This document shows, one piece after another, positions 16,914 to 30,677 of a stretch of DNA of 64,000 nucleotides; position 1 is the first letter of the stretch, and every line of letters starts with the position of its first letter. The DNA lies in the NCBI RefSeq assembly GCF_013410035.1, contig NZ_JACCBW010000003.1, positions 62,001 to 126,000 of the forward strand, given 5' to 3'. Made by a program: the position numbers and the translations under genes. The DNA comes from Nocardioides cavernae (GTDB lineage Bacteria; Actinomycetota; Actinomycetes; Propionibacteriales; Nocardioidaceae). The notes beneath the pieces are model-generated. The model had not been told where the DNA came from. It was given only the letters and a program-made list of their open reading frames with translations, and did not search any database.

Positions 16914-18194
16914 ATGCAGCCCACCACCCGCCCCGTCGCCGTCGTCGGCGGCAACCGCATCCCCTTCGCACGGTCCAACACGGTCTACGCCGGGGTCTCC
17001 AACCAGGAGATGCTCACCGCGGTGATCGACGGCCTGGTCGAGCGGTTCGACCTGCAGGACGAGCGGCTCGGCGAGGTCGTCGCCGGGGCCGTGCTCAAGC
17101 ACTCGCGCGACTTCAACCTCACCCGCGAGTCCGTCCTCGGTTCCAGGCTGGCGCCCGAGACGCCCGCCACCGACATCCAGCAGGCCTGCGGGACCGGTCT
17201 GCAGGCGGCGATCCAGGTCGCGAACAAGATCGCGCTCGGCGTGGTCGACGCCGGGATCGCCGGCGGCACCGACACCACCTCCGACGCCCCCGTCGCCATC
17301 AGCGACCGGCTGCGCCGCAAGCTGATGAAGGTCAACGCCGCGAAGGACACCGCGAGCCGGCTCAAGGCGCTGGGCGCCATCCGCCCCGGCGACATCGGGC
17401 TCGACATCCCGCAGAACGGCGAGCCGCGGACCAGGCTGTCGATGGGCGAGCACGCCGCGCTCACCGCGCTGGAGTGGCGGATCACGCGTGAGGCGCAGGA
17501 CGAGCTGGCCGCCCGCTCGCACCACAACCTGGCCCGGTCCTACGACGAGGGCTTCCAGGACGACCTCATCACGCCCTTCCGCGGGGTCGAGCGCGACAAC
17601 AACCTGCGCCCGGACTCGTCGGTCGAGAAGCTCGCCACCCTCAAGCCGGTCTTCGGCAAGGGCGCCGCGGCGACGATGACCGCCGGCAACAGCACGCCGC
17701 TCTCCGACGGCGCCTCGGCCGTCCTGCTGTCGAGCGACGCGTGGGCCGAGGAGCGTGGCCTGCCGGTGCTCGCGCACCTCGTCGACGCCGAGACGGCCGC
17801 GGTCGACTACGTCAACGGCCACGAGGGGCTGCTGATGGCCCCGGCGTACGCCGTGCCGCGGATGCTCGCACGCAACGGCCTCACCCTCCAGGACTTCGAC
17901 TACTACGAGATCCACGAGGCGTTCGCCTCGCAGGTCCTCGCGACGCTGGCCGCCTGGGAGGACCCGGTGTTCTGCCAGCAGCGCCTCGGGCTCGACACCC
18001 CGCTGGGATCGATCGACCGCGAGAAGCTCAATGTCACGGGGTCGTCCCTGGCGGCCGCGCACCCGTTCGCCGCGACCGGCGGGCGGATCCTGCCCGTCGC
18101 CGCCAAGCTCCTCGCGCAGCGGGGCCGGGGCCGCGCGCTGATCTCGATCTGCGCCGCCGGCGGGCAGGGCGTCGTCGCGATCCTGGAGCGCTGA
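16914..18194 (+). CDS. fadA2: Acetyl-CoA acetyltransferase family thiolase (FadA2 type)
   Basis: A 426-aa thiolase. Features are VAVVGGNRIPFARSNT at the N-terminus, the nucleophilic Cys in DIQQACGTGLQAAIQ (about 89), GGTDTTSDAPVAIS, EIHEAFASQVLATL, and the catalytic His in TGSSLAAAHPFAATGG with the final Cys in ISICAAGGQG. It is longer than FadA and resembles FadI. It is divergent from fabG4-htdX exactly as in Mycobacterium, suggesting a shared role in breaking down or remodelling acyl chains. ATG 16914 follows AGGATAGGAAC. Confidence 0.93.
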   Translation: MQPTTRPVAVVGGNRIPFARSNTVYAGVSNQEMLTAVIDGLVERFDLQDERLGEVVAGAVLKHSRDFNLTRESVLGSRLAPETPATDIQQACGTGLQAAIQVANKIALGVVDAGIAGGTDTTSDAPVAISDRLRRKLMKVNAAKDTASRLKALGAIRPGDIGLDIPQNGEPRTRLSMGEHAALTALEWRITREAQDELAARSHHNLARSYDEGFQDDLITPFRGVERDNNLRPDSSVEKLATLKPVFGKGAAATMTAGNSTPLSDGASAVLLSSDAWAEERGLPVLAHLVDAETAAVDYVNGHEGLLMAPAYAVPRMLARNGLTLQDFDYYEIHEAFASQVLATLAAWEDPVFCQQRLGLDTPLGSIDREKLNVTGSSLAAAHPFAATGGRILPVAAKLLAQRGRGRALISICAAGGQGVVAILER

Positions 18195-18197
18195 CGG

Positions 18198-18260
18198 TAG
18201 GGTCGCCCCGATCGACATCCTTTAACGAGCCGTCCCGTGAGGCGGAGAAGGAGGTCCGGC
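18198..18260 (+). promoter_or_regulatory. Promoter and PyrR-type leader of the pyrR-pyrB-pyrC operon
   Basis: TAGGGT (18198-18203) is the -10 candidate. The leader 18215-18260 is a 46-base element repeated at 26138-26183 with two mismatches. It contains TCCTTTAACGA, the loop GTCCCGTGAGGC that resembles PyrR recognition loops, and the Shine-Dalgarno AAGGAGGT (18248-18255). TCCTT (18218-18222) can pair with AAGGA of the ribosome site, and GCC with GGC inside, giving a hairpin that hides the ribosome site. PyrR with UMP would be expected to stabilise it, as known for mycobacterial pyr leaders. Confidence 0.75.
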
Positions 18261-18266
18261 GCGCAG

Positions 18267-18824
18267 ATGCCTGCCACCGAACAGACCGGCCCCGAGCGGG
18301 GCGACCGCACCGTCCTCGACGCCCGTGACATCTCCCGGGCGCTCACGCGGATCTCGCACGAGCTCCTCGAGCGCAACAAGGGCGCCACCGACCTCGTGCT
18401 GCTCGGCCTGCACACCCGCGGCGTGCCGCTCGCGAAGCGGATCGCGGACAAGATCGCCGCCGTCGAGGGCGCCCCGGTCGCGGTCGGCGAGCTCGACGTG
18501 ACGATGTACCGCGACGACCTGCGGTCCCAGCCCACCCGCCGCGCGCACAAGACCGCGCTGCCCCCGGGCGGCATCGACCGCAAGGTGGTGGTGCTCGTGG
18601 ACGACGTGCTGTTCTCCGGGCGTACGATCCGCGCCGCCCTCGACGCGCTCGCCGACCTCGGCCGGCCGAGCGCCGTGCGCCTCGCCGTGCTGGTCGACCG
18701 CGGTCACCGCGAGCTCCCGATCCGCGCCGACCACGTCGGCAAGAACCTCCCCAGCGCCCTTGCCGAGCGGGTCAGCGTCCGCCTGGCCGAGGTCGACGGC
18801 TCGGACGAGGTGACGATCTCGTGA
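18267..18824 (+). CDS. pyrR: Pyrimidine operon regulator PyrR / uracil phosphoribosyltransferase-like
   Basis: RNA-binding regulator that senses uridine nucleotides. The 185-aa protein starts at ATG 18267, eleven bases after AAGGAGGT; an in-frame GTG at 18237 lies inside the leader hairpin and is unlikely to be the start. Typical segments are [26 protein letters not shown], and the PRPP loop [21 protein letters not shown], followed by [28 protein letters not shown]. Its stop overlaps the pyrB GTG by four bases. It probably acts on both leaders in this window. Confidence 0.95.
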   Translation: MPATEQTGPERGDRTVLDARDISRALTRISHELLERNKGATDLVLLGLHTRGVPLAKRIADKIAAVEGAPVAVGELDVTMYRDDLRSQPTRRAHKTALPPGGIDRKVVVLVDDVLFSGRTIRAALDALADLGRPSAVRLAVLVDRGHRELPIRADHVGKNLPSALAERVSVRLAEVDGSDEVTIS

Positions 18825-19777
18825 AGCACCTGCTCTCCGTCGACGACCTCGCGACCGAGGAGATCCTCGGCCTGTTCGAGACCGCCGCCGACATGCACGA
18901 CGTCCAGAGCCGCGAGGTCAAGAAGCTGCCCGCCCTGCGCGGCCGCACGGTCGTCAACATGTTCTTCGAGGACTCCACCCGCACCCGGTCCTCCTTCGAG
19001 ATCGCCGGCAAGTGGCTCTCGGCCGACGTGATCAACGTCAGTGCCAAGGGATCCAGCACCTCCAAGGGCGAGAGCCTGCGCGACACCGTGCTCACCGTCT
19101 GCGCGATGGGCGTCGACGGGCTGGTGATCCGCCACCCGGCCAGCGGGGCCGCGCTGCAGGTCAGCCAGTGGGTCGACGCGTCCGTCGTCAACGCCGGGGA
19201 CGGGATGCACGAGCACCCGACGCAGGCGCTGCTCGACGCGTACACCCTGCAGCGCCACCTCGGCAGCCTCGACGGCCGCCACGTCGCGATCATCGGCGAC
19301 CTCACCCACAGCCGGGTCTTCCGCTCCAACGTCCAGTGCCTCACGCGCCTCGGCGCCCGGGTCACCGTGGTCGCGCCGCCGACGCTGATGCCGAGTGGCA
19401 TCGGCCCCTGGTCGGCCGCGGCCGGCTTCGAGACGTCGTACGACCTCGACGAGGTCCTGCGCGGTGCGGGCACCCACGACGACGTGGACGCCGTGATGAT
19501 GCTGCGGGTCCAGCGGGAGCGGATGTCGGGTGCGTTCTTCCCGAGCCCGCGGGAGTACACCGTCGGCTACGGCCTGACCCGCGACCGGCTCTCGCTCCTC
19601 GCGCCCGACGTGCCGATCTGCCACCCCGGCCCGATGAACCGCGGCCTCGAGATCGCCGCCGACGCGGCCGACGCGGCCCAGTCGGTCGTGCTGGAGCAGG
19701 TCTCCAGCGGCCTCGCGATCCGGATGGCCGTGCTCTACCACCTGCTCGCCGGAGACCTCCAGGGAGGGACCGCCTGA
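18821..19777 (+). CDS. pyrB: Aspartate carbamoyltransferase catalytic chain
   Basis: Joins carbamoyl phosphate and aspartate in pyrimidine synthesis. The 318-aa protein starts at GTG 18821 inside the pyrR stop. It has the carbamoyl-phosphate motif [11 protein letters not shown] (about 50), [12 protein letters not shown] (about 130), [17 protein letters not shown], and [10 protein letters not shown] / [12 protein letters not shown] near the C-terminus. No regulatory pyrI gene is present. The stop overlaps pyrC (TGATG). Confidence 0.97.
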   Translation: MKHLLSVDDLATEEILGLFETAADMHDVQSREVKKLPALRGRTVVNMFFEDSTRTRSSFEIAGKWLSADVINVSAKGSSTSKGESLRDTVLTVCAMGVDGLVIRHPASGAALQVSQWVDASVVNAGDGMHEHPTQALLDAYTLQRHLGSLDGRHVAIIGDLTHSRVFRSNVQCLTRLGARVTVVAPPTLMPSGIGPWSAAAGFETSYDLDEVLRGAGTHDDVDAVMMLRVQRERMSGAFFPSPREYTVGYGLTRDRLSLLAPDVPICHPGPMNRGLEIAADAADAAQSVVLEQVSSGLAIRMAVLYHLLAGDLQGGTA

Positions 19778-21045
19778 TGGCGCTCGTGATCAAGGGTGCC
19801 TCGCTGCTCGGCGAGGAGACCACCGACCTGTACGTCGACGACGCGGGGACGTTCGTCGACGCCGCGCCCGACGGCGCCGAGACGATCGACGCGGACGGCC
19901 TCGTCGCGCTGCCCGGCCTCGTCGACCTGCACACCCACCTGCGCGAGCCCGGCCGCGAGGACGCCGAGACCATCCTCACCGGCTCACGGGCCGCCGCGCT
20001 GGGCGGCTACACCGCGGTCCTCGCGATGGCCAACACCACCCCCGTCACCGACACCGCCGAGGCCGCGACCCGGGTGTGGGAGCTCGGTCGCGAGGCCGGG
20101 CTGGTGCACGTCCAGCCGGTCGGCGCGGTCACCCGCGGGCTCGCGGGGGAGGAGCTCGCCGAGTTGGGTCTCATGCACCGCTCGCGCGCCGGGGTCAACG
20201 TCTTCTCCGACGACGGCAGGTGCGTCCACGACGCGCGCGTCATGCGCCGCGCGCTGGAGTACGTCAAGGCGTTCGGCGGCGTCGTGTCCCAGCACTCGCA
20301 GGACCCGACCCTGGCCGGTCCGGCCGCGTGCTGCCACGAGGGCGAGCTGTCCGGCCGCCTCGGCCTGCCCGGCTGGCCCGGGATCGCCGAGGAGGTCATC
20401 GTCGCCCGCGACGTCATGCTGGCCCGGCACACCGGCTCGCGCGTGCACGTGGCCCATGTGTCGACGGCCGGCTCCGTGGAGGTGCTCCGCTGGGCCAAGG
20501 GGCAGGGCATCGACGTCACCGCCGAGGTCACCCCCCACCACCTGCTGCTGACGACCGACCTGCTCGCCGGCTACGACCCGACCTTCAAGGTCAACCCGCC
20601 GCTCCGACCGCAGGAGGACGTCGAGGCCCTGCGCGCCGCGCTCGCCGACGGCACCATCGACGCCGTCGCGACCGACCACGCGCCGCACGCGCGCCACGAC
20701 AAGGAGCACGCCTTCGTCGACGCCGCCTTCGGCATGCTCGGCATCGAGACCGCCCTCGGCGTCGTGCGTACGGCCCTGCCCGACCTGTCGTGGTCCGACG
20801 TCGCCCGCGTCATGTCCGTCACCCCGGCCCGCATCGCGGGCCTCGCCGACCAGGGCCGCCCGCTGGCCCCGGGCCACCCGGCCCACCTCGTGCTCGTCGA
20901 CCCGGATGCCTCGGTCACGGTGGACCGTGACGCCTCGGCGTCGCTGTCGCGCAACAACCCGTGGCACGGCCGCGAGCTGACGTCGCGGGTCGTGCACACG
21001 GTGTACGCCGGCCGGGTGACCGTGCGCGACGGCGCCCTCGCCTGA
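19777..21045 (+). CDS. pyrC: Dihydroorotase, type I
   Basis: Cyclises carbamoyl aspartate to dihydroorotate. ATG 19777 shares one base with the pyrB stop and yields 422 aa. Metal and substrate motifs are DLHTHLREPGRED (about 45-57), SQHSQDP, HVAHVSTAGSVEVLR, FKVNPPLRPQED and the catalytic Asp in DAVATDHAPHARHDKE. This is the last pyr gene of the first operon; carA lies 5.1 kb downstream, behind its own promoter and leader. Confidence 0.97.
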   Translation: MALVIKGASLLGEETTDLYVDDAGTFVDAAPDGAETIDADGLVALPGLVDLHTHLREPGREDAETILTGSRAAALGGYTAVLAMANTTPVTDTAEAATRVWELGREAGLVHVQPVGAVTRGLAGEELAELGLMHRSRAGVNVFSDDGRCVHDARVMRRALEYVKAFGGVVSQHSQDPTLAGPAACCHEGELSGRLGLPGWPGIAEEVIVARDVMLARHTGSRVHVAHVSTAGSVEVLRWAKGQGIDVTAEVTPHHLLLTTDLLAGYDPTFKVNPPLRPQEDVEALRAALADGTIDAVATDHAPHARHDKEHAFVDAAFGMLGIETALGVVRTALPDLSWSDVARVMSVTPARIAGLADQGRPLAPGHPAHLVLVDPDASVTVDRDASASLSRNNPWHGRELTSRVVHTVYAGRVTVRDGALA

Positions 21046-21063
21046 CACGGGGCGTCGGGCGGT

Positions 21064-21822
21064 TCAGCCCGCGGAGCCCGTCGCGGGGTCGCGGTCGGTG
21101 AGGCAGTAGACCTGCCCACCGGGCGCCGTCAGCACGCTCCAGTGGTCGCGCTCGTCCTCGTGCCGGGCGCCGAGGCCGAGGTGGAGCTGGAGGTCGCCCG
21201 CCCGGTCGGCGGTCGCGAGGTCGGGGTGCGCGCGTACGGCTCCGTCCCGCTCCCCGAGGCGCTGGAGGAGGATGCGCGGAGCGCCGGGCGCCAGCAGCCG
21301 CGCGAACTCGGGCGAGGACCCCTGCTGCAGCTCGCGACCCGTCATCCGGCTCCAGAAGTCGACCTCGACGTCCCACAGCGCCCACGGGACGTCGAGGCAG
21401 ACCTGGTCGAGCACGGTGCCGCCGTCGCGGGCGAGCGCCGGGCCGTCGCCGCCGTCGGCCCCGTCGTCGTCCCCGTCGTCGGCCAGGAGCGTGTGGCAGA
21501 ACGTGAGGCCGCCGGGGGAGCGCATGACCGGGACGCCCTCGTAGACCCAGGCGTCGGACGCACCCAGCTCGCGCGAGCGCGCCAGCGCCGCGTCGCGGTC
21601 GGTGCTGTCGAGGTCGAGGTGCACGCCGCCGGGTCCGTCCACCGCCTGCAGCTTCACCCAGGCCGCGCCGGCGCTCGGGAGCAGCGTCAGGAACTGGTCG
21701 GACTCGCCCCGACGCGGTGACGGCCGCCACCCCGTCGCGGCCGACCAGAAGGCGGCGGCCCGATCGAGGTCCGTGGCCGGTGTGTCGAGGAAGAGCTGGA
21801 TCCAGCCGGGGCGCGCGTCCAT
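21064..21822 (-). CDS. Two-domain VOC (glyoxalase/dioxygenase fold) protein
   Basis: A 252-aa protein with two VOC modules. The first (about 8-115) has LFLDTPATDLDRAAAFWSAATGW and GGVHLDLDSTDRDAALARSRELGA; the second (about 130-250) starts VLDQVCLDVPWALWDVEVDFWSRMTG. Members bind a divalent metal and act in varied chemistry or resistance; the substrate here is unknown. It ends 19 bases from the convergent pyrC stop and is divergent from another VOC gene. CAGGAT six bases before the ATG is a weak -10 candidate. Confidence 0.78.
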   Translation of the reverse strand: MDARPGWIQLFLDTPATDLDRAAAFWSAATGWRPSPRRGESDQFLTLLPSAGAAWVKLQAVDGPGGVHLDLDSTDRDAALARSRELGASDAWVYEGVPVMRSPGGLTFCHTLLADDGDDDGADGGDGPALARDGGTVLDQVCLDVPWALWDVEVDFWSRMTGRELQQGSSPEFARLLAPGAPRILLQRLGERDGAVRAHPDLATADRAGDLQLHLGLGARHEDERDHWSVLTAPGGQVYCLTDRDPATGSAG

Positions 21823-21842
21823 GGCCCGATCCTGACAGGTCG

Positions 21843-21857
21843 TAGGGTCGAGCGATG
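21843..21857 (+). promoter_or_regulatory. Leaderless -10 element for the single-domain VOC gene
   Basis: TAGGGT (21843-21848), six bases, ATG 21855. Confidence 0.5.
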
Positions 21858-22277
21858 AGCGACTTCCCGCCCGTGGTCCCGCAGCTCCTGCACACCGTCC
21901 TCGACGCCGTCGACGTGCGTGGCGAGGCGGAGTTCTGGCGCGACCTGCTGGGGCTCGCCTACCGCGAGGGCGACGAGGTGCCGGCCGACGGCGCTGACGA
22001 CGCCGACTGGCTGGTGCTCACCCACCCCGACGGCCGGCGCTGCCTCGCCGTCCAGGAGGTCGAGCACCTGACCCCGAGCAGGTGGCCCGAGCCTGGCCAC
22101 CCCGCGGTGTCGCACCTCGACACGACGGTGCCGTCGCGGGCCGCGCTCGACGCCGTGCACGACCGCGTCCTCGAGCTCGGCGGCGCGCTGCGCCACGACC
22201 GGGCCGACGACCCCGACGAGCCGCTGAGGGCGTACGCCAGCCCGGCCGGCCACGTCTTCTGCGTGTTCGTGGCCTGA
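21855..22277 (+). CDS. Single-domain VOC (glyoxalase-like) protein
   Basis: A 140-aa protein with one glyoxalase-like module: LHTVLDAVDVRGEAEFWRDLLGLAYREGDEV at the start, HPAVSHLDTTVPSRAALDAVHDRVLELGG in the middle and a YASPAGHVFCVFVA C-terminus typical of the Glyoxalase_6-like group. The function is unknown. It is convergent with the CoA-transferase-like gene, ending 10 bases before it. Confidence 0.8.
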   Translation: MSDFPPVVPQLLHTVLDAVDVRGEAEFWRDLLGLAYREGDEVPADGADDADWLVLTHPDGRRCLAVQEVEHLTPSRWPEPGHPAVSHLDTTVPSRAALDAVHDRVLELGGALRHDRADDPDEPLRAYASPAGHVFCVFVA

Positions 22278-22287
22278 CCGGGTCGGG

Positions 22288-23526
22288 CTAGGCGAGGCCG
22301 AGTGCCCGCGCCTCCTCGCGGAGGTCGTCGCGGACGCTGGGGTGGGCGGCGTGCTCGATCAGGTTGTGGGCCTGCTGGCGCTCGTCGCGCCCCCACATCC
22401 ACGCGACGCCCTGCTCGGTGACGACCGCGCCGTGCTGGAAGGACGTGACCGGCTCGTCGACCAGCGGGACGATCGTCGAGACGTCCGCCCGGGGGTGCCA
22501 GCTGCGCAGCGCCATGAACGCGCGGCCGCCGGGCGAGTGGCTCGCGCCGACCGTGAAGTCGGTCTGCCCCCCGAAGCCGCTGTAGATGCGGGCTCCGATG
22601 CGCGAGGCGTTGGCCTGGTCGAACAGGTCGACCTGCAGTGCGGTGTTGATCGACGTCATGGCGGGCTGCTTCGCGATCTCGGCGGGGGAGTTGGTGGTCT
22701 CCGTGCGCAGCATCCGCACCCGGGGGTTGTCGTCGACCCAGTCGTAGAGCTCCTGGCTGCCGAAGACGAACGACGTCCGCACCGGCGTGCCGCGGTCCAG
22801 CGCACCGGCGCGCTCCAGGGTGAGGACGCCGTCGCTGAACATCTCGGTCCACACCCTGAGCCCGCGCCGCTCGAGCACGCCGGCGATGGTGGCGTCGGGC
22901 ACCTCGCCGATGCCCGCCTGCAGGGTGGCGCCGTCGCCGATCTCGGCGGCGACCCGCGAGCCGATGAGCCGGGCGTCGTCACCCGGCACCCGGGCGGTGT
23001 GGGTGGTCAGGGCCTCGTCGACCTCGACGCCGAGGTCGAGGTCGTCGACCGACACCTCGGCGTCTCCGAAGGTCCACGGCATCCGCGGGTTGAGCTGGGC
23101 GACGACCAGCGCGCCCCGAGCGCGGGCCGCCTCGATCGCGGCCGGCAGCACGTTGACCTCGAGGCCCAGGGACACCCGCCCGTCGCGCGGCGTCGTGGTG
23201 TGGACGACGACCACGTCGGGAGCGAGGGGACCGTGGAAGAGCCGCGGCACCATCGACAGCCGGCAGGGGACGTACGACAGCCGCGGGTGCCGCCGGAAGC
23301 CGGGGCCGACGAACGCCGTCTCCGGCACCACGCCGTCGTGCAGCGGGAGGCCGGGCTGGGCGTTCAGCGCGTGCAGCCGCACGTGCGCCAGCTCGGGCAG
23401 CAGGGCAGAGAGCAGGGTGACGGGCGAGGCGAAGTTGCCGCTCACCACGACCCGCGGCTCGCCGGCGAGCGCGCCGCAGTGCTGGCGTACGGCCTCAGCG
23501 GCCCGGGCGAGGTCGACGACGTGCAT
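22288..23526 (-). CDS. Acetyl-CoA hydrolase / CoA-transferase family protein
   Basis: A 412-aa protein of the Cat1/Ach1/4-hydroxybutyrate CoA-transferase family. Visible are VVVSGNFASPVTLLSALLPEL, VHTTTPRDGRVSLGLEVN, ATLQAGIGEVPDATIAGVLE, TEMFSDGVLTLERAGAL and the C-terminal GFGGQTDFTVGASHSPGGRAFMAL. In this family a conserved Glu serves as CoA acceptor; the candidate lies in RTSFVFGSQELYDWVDD. It may exchange CoA between acetate and other acids; the exact donor is unknown. Confidence 0.85.
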   Translation of the reverse strand: MHVVDLARAAEAVRQHCGALAGEPRVVVSGNFASPVTLLSALLPELAHVRLHALNAQPGLPLHDGVVPETAFVGPGFRRHPRLSYVPCRLSMVPRLFHGPLAPDVVVVHTTTPRDGRVSLGLEVNVLPAAIEAARARGALVVAQLNPRMPWTFGDAEVSVDDLDLGVEVDEALTTHTARVPGDDARLIGSRVAAEIGDGATLQAGIGEVPDATIAGVLERRGLRVWTEMFSDGVLTLERAGALDRGTPVRTSFVFGSQELYDWVDDNPRVRMLRTETTNSPAEIAKQPAMTSINTALQVDLFDQANASRIGARIYSGFGGQTDFTVGASHSPGGRAFMALRSWHPRADVSTIVPLVDEPVTSFQHGAVVTEQGVAWMWGRDERQQAHNLIEHAAHPSVRDDLREEARALGLA

Positions 23527-23584
23527 GCCGACAGCGTGCCAGCACGCCCCGCCCGGGCCGATGAGGAGCCCGGCACCGGCGTGG

Positions 23585-24292
23585 TCAGGCTCGCTTCTTC
23601 ACCCGCACCACGTTGTTGGCCCCGCGCACGGAGACCTTGGTCTTCCCCTTCTTCACCACGGCCTTGTTGTTGCTGCCGACGATCTTGAGGACGGGGAGCT
23701 TGGTGACCTTCACCTCGTTGTTGGCGCCACGGACGACGACCTTCGGGGCCTTGGCGGCCTTGAGGGTGGCGTTGCTGCCCTTGATCGTCGTCGAGCCGAG
23801 GGTGCCTGCGCGGACGGTCTGGTTGCCGCCCTTGACCAGCAGCCGGGAGGCCGCGTCCACCGTGAGCGTGTTGTTGCCGCCGATCAAGGACGCCGTGCCC
23901 ACGGCCCCGGCGAAGGTCGCCTCGTTGTTGCCGCCGCTCACCTCGACGTCCCCGGCGCTCGGGGCGGTGAGGGTGTTGTTGGCCCCGGCCTGGGCCAGCG
24001 TCCCGACGGGTCCGGAGGCGCTGACGTCGAGGTTGGCACCCGTGATGGTGAGCGACGTCGTGGCGGGGAGGACGACCGTGATGTTGGAGGCCTCGATGCG
24101 CACGTCGGTGCAGACGCCGGTGAGGGTCACGTCGTCGATCGTCGGGGCGATCGTCACCGGCCCGCCGGCGCAGTCCTGCACGACGGGCGCGGCATGGGCC
24201 GGGGCGCCGATGGCGAGGAGCACGCTCGAGGCGGCGAACGTGGTGGCGGCCGCAGCGGCGGCCCGGGACAGGACGGTCGTCGTGGAGAACAT
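23585..24292 (-). CDS. Secreted repeat protein, DUF3060-like
   Basis: A 235-aa protein with a signal peptide (about 1-34, cleavage near APAHA-AP). The mature part is made of short beta repeats with a recurring G-x-N-N core: QAGANNTLT, SGGNNEATF, IGGNNTLTV, RGANNEVKV, VGSNNKAVV and RGANNVVRV. This is the DUF3060 pattern and suggests a right-handed beta-helix or roll exposed on or outside the cell. The last 50 residues are very rich in Lys and Arg. The function is unknown. No neighbour explains it; the ABC-F gene is divergent. Confidence 0.75.
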   Translation of the reverse strand: MFSTTTVLSRAAAAAATTFAASSVLLAIGAPAHAAPVVQDCAGGPVTIAPTIDDVTLTGVCTDVRIEASNITVVLPATTSLTITGANLDVSASGPVGTLAQAGANNTLTAPSAGDVEVSGGNNEATFAGAVGTASLIGGNNTLTVDAASRLLVKGGNQTVRAGTLGSTTIKGSNATLKAAKAPKVVVRGANNEVKVTKLPVLKIVGSNNKAVVKKGKTKVSVRGANNVVRVKKRA

Positions 24293-24371
24293 GACGCCGC
24301 TCCTGCCCCGTCGAGCGCCGCGCGAAACGACCCGGCACGGAAAACCGGTGGGGCGGTGCCGCGGCAGGTCG

Positions 24372-24484
24372 TAGGCTGGTCCTCATCATGTGGATCCAGG
24401 ACTGACCCGACTCGCGTCCGCGGCGGCGCAGCAGTGCGCCATCTGGCCCGGCGAGTCCTCTCCTGATCGCGAAGGACCTCCCAC
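24372..24484 (+). promoter_or_regulatory. Promoter and attenuator-like leader of the ABC-F gene
   Basis: TAGGCT (24372-24377) is a -10 candidate, followed by a five-codon reading frame. GACTCGC (24409-24415), four bases after its stop, pairs with GCGAGTC (24451-24457) around an inner perfect hairpin GGCGCA-GCAG-TGCGCC (24425-24440). An alternative pairing uses GTCCT (24455-24459) with AGGAC (24473-24477), which would hide the Shine-Dalgarno GAAGGA (24471-24476). The two structures compete for GTC. A ribosome stalled on the small frame would cover or disturb the first stem. Antibiotic-resistance ABC-F genes are known to use such ribosome-mediated attenuation; its operation here is inferred. 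Confidence 0.6.
24388..24405 (+). CDS. Candidate leader peptide MWIQD upstream of the ABC-F gene
   Basis: ATG TGG ATC CAG GAC TGA encodes Met-Trp-Ile-Gln-Asp. It lies 10 bases after the -10 hexamer, so it would be nearly leaderless, and 79 bases before the ABC-F start. Its stop is four bases ahead of the first attenuator stem. Such a short frame can occur by chance; its position is the evidence. Confidence 0.5.
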   Translation: MWIQD

Positions 24485-26095
<1,611 letters not shown>

Positions 26096-26117
26096 CACCG
26101 TGACCCCCGCTCGCTGG

Positions 26118-26183
26118 TAGTGTCGGCGACGGCTCGAACATCCTTTAACGATCCGTCCCGTGAGGCGGAGAAGGAGGTACGGC
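26118..26183 (+). promoter_or_regulatory. Promoter and second PyrR-type leader, carA operon
   Basis: TAGTGT (26118-26123) is the -10 candidate. 26138-26183 repeats the pyrR leader element with only two changes (G to T and C to A), keeping TCCTTTAACGA, GTCCCGTGAGGC and AAGGAGGT (26171-26178). Here the ATG follows the Shine-Dalgarno by 5 bases, against 11 for pyrR. It makes carA-carB-pyrD-pyrK-pyrD2-pyrF a second, separately initiated PyrR-controlled unit. Confidence 0.75.
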
Positions 26184-27338
26184 ATGGCTCTGCCTGCCAG
26201 GAATCTGACCCCGGCCCGGCCCCGATCGGCACTGCTGGTCCTCGAGGACGGGCGCACCTTCCGCGGTGAGTCCTTCGGAGCCGAGGGCGAGACCTTCGGC
26301 GAAGCCGTCTTCTCGACCGGCATGTCCGGCTACCAGGAGACGCTGACCGACCCCAGCTACCACCGCCAGGTCGTCGTCATGACGGCCCCGCACGTCGGCA
26401 ACACCGGGATGAACGACGAGGACGTGGAGTCCTCGCGCATCTGGGTCGCCGGATACGTCGTGCGCGACCCCGCCCGGGTCCCCAGCAGCTGGCGCAGCGT
26501 GCGCACGCTCGACGACGACCTGCGCGAGCAGGGTGTCGTCGGCATCAGCGGCGTCGACACCCGCGCGCTCACCCGCCACCTGCGCGAGCGCGGTGCCATG
26601 CGGGTGGGCATCTCGACCACGGAGACCGACCCCCAGCGGCTGCTGGAGCGCGTCCTGCAGTCGGGCGAGATGTCCGGCGCCAACCTCAGCGAGGCCGTCA
26701 GCACGCAGGAGGCCTACGTCGTCCCAAGCGTCGGCGAGAAGCGCTTCACGGTCGCGGCGGTCGACCTCGGCATCAAGTCCAACACCCCGCGGATGATGAG
26801 CGAGCGCGGCATCGAGGTGCACGTGCTCCCCGCGACGGCGAGCCTCGAAGAGGTGCAGGCGGTCGCCCCCGACGGATTGTTCTTCTCCAACGGCCCCGGC
26901 GACCCGGCGGCCACGACCGGACAGGTCGAGCTGCTGCGGGGCGCCCTGCGCGCCGGCATCCCCTACTTCGGGATCTGCTTCGGCAACCAGCTCTTCGGCC
27001 GCGCGCTCGGCTTCGGCACCTACAAGCTGAAGTACGGCCACCGCGGCATCAACCAGCCGGTGATGGACCGCACCACCGGCAAGGTCGAGGTGACCGCCCA
27101 CAACCACGGCTTCGCGGTCGACGCCCCGCTCGAGGGCGCCACGAGCACCGAGTTCGGCGAGGCCACGGTCAGCCACGTCTGCCTCAACGACGACGTCGTC
27201 GAGGGGCTCGAGCTCCGGGACGCGGACGGCAACCTCCGGTCGTTCTCCGTGCAGTACCACCCCGAGGCGGCGGCCGGCCCGCACGACGCGGCGTACCTGT
27301 TCGACCGCTTCTCCGCGCTGATGGAAGGGAAGGCCTGA
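26184..27338 (+). CDS. carA: Carbamoyl-phosphate synthase small (glutaminase) subunit
   Basis: Hydrolyses glutamine and passes ammonia to CarB. The 384-aa protein begins at ATG 26184, five bases after AAGGAGGT. The N-terminal domain starts [18 protein letters not shown]; the class I glutaminase domain has the nucleophilic Cys in [19 protein letters not shown] and the His-Glu pair in [14 protein letters not shown]. It is followed by carB after one base. Confidence 0.97.
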   Translation: MALPARNLTPARPRSALLVLEDGRTFRGESFGAEGETFGEAVFSTGMSGYQETLTDPSYHRQVVVMTAPHVGNTGMNDEDVESSRIWVAGYVVRDPARVPSSWRSVRTLDDDLREQGVVGISGVDTRALTRHLRERGAMRVGISTTETDPQRLLERVLQSGEMSGANLSEAVSTQEAYVVPSVGEKRFTVAAVDLGIKSNTPRMMSERGIEVHVLPATASLEEVQAVAPDGLFFSNGPGDPAATTGQVELLRGALRAGIPYFGICFGNQLFGRALGFGTYKLKYGHRGINQPVMDRTTGKVEVTAHNHGFAVDAPLEGATSTEFGEATVSHVCLNDDVVEGLELRDADGNLRSFSVQYHPEAAAGPHDAAYLFDRFSALMEGKA

Positions 27339-27339
27339 G

Positions 27340-30675
<3,336 letters not shown>

Positions 30676-30677
30676 CG

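Noticed and set aside
18237..18266. In-frame GTG as the start of pyrR (and the equivalent GTG 26160 for carA)
   Set aside because: Both GTGs lie inside the conserved leader hairpin before the Shine-Dalgarno; the downstream ATGs fit the families' N-termini.
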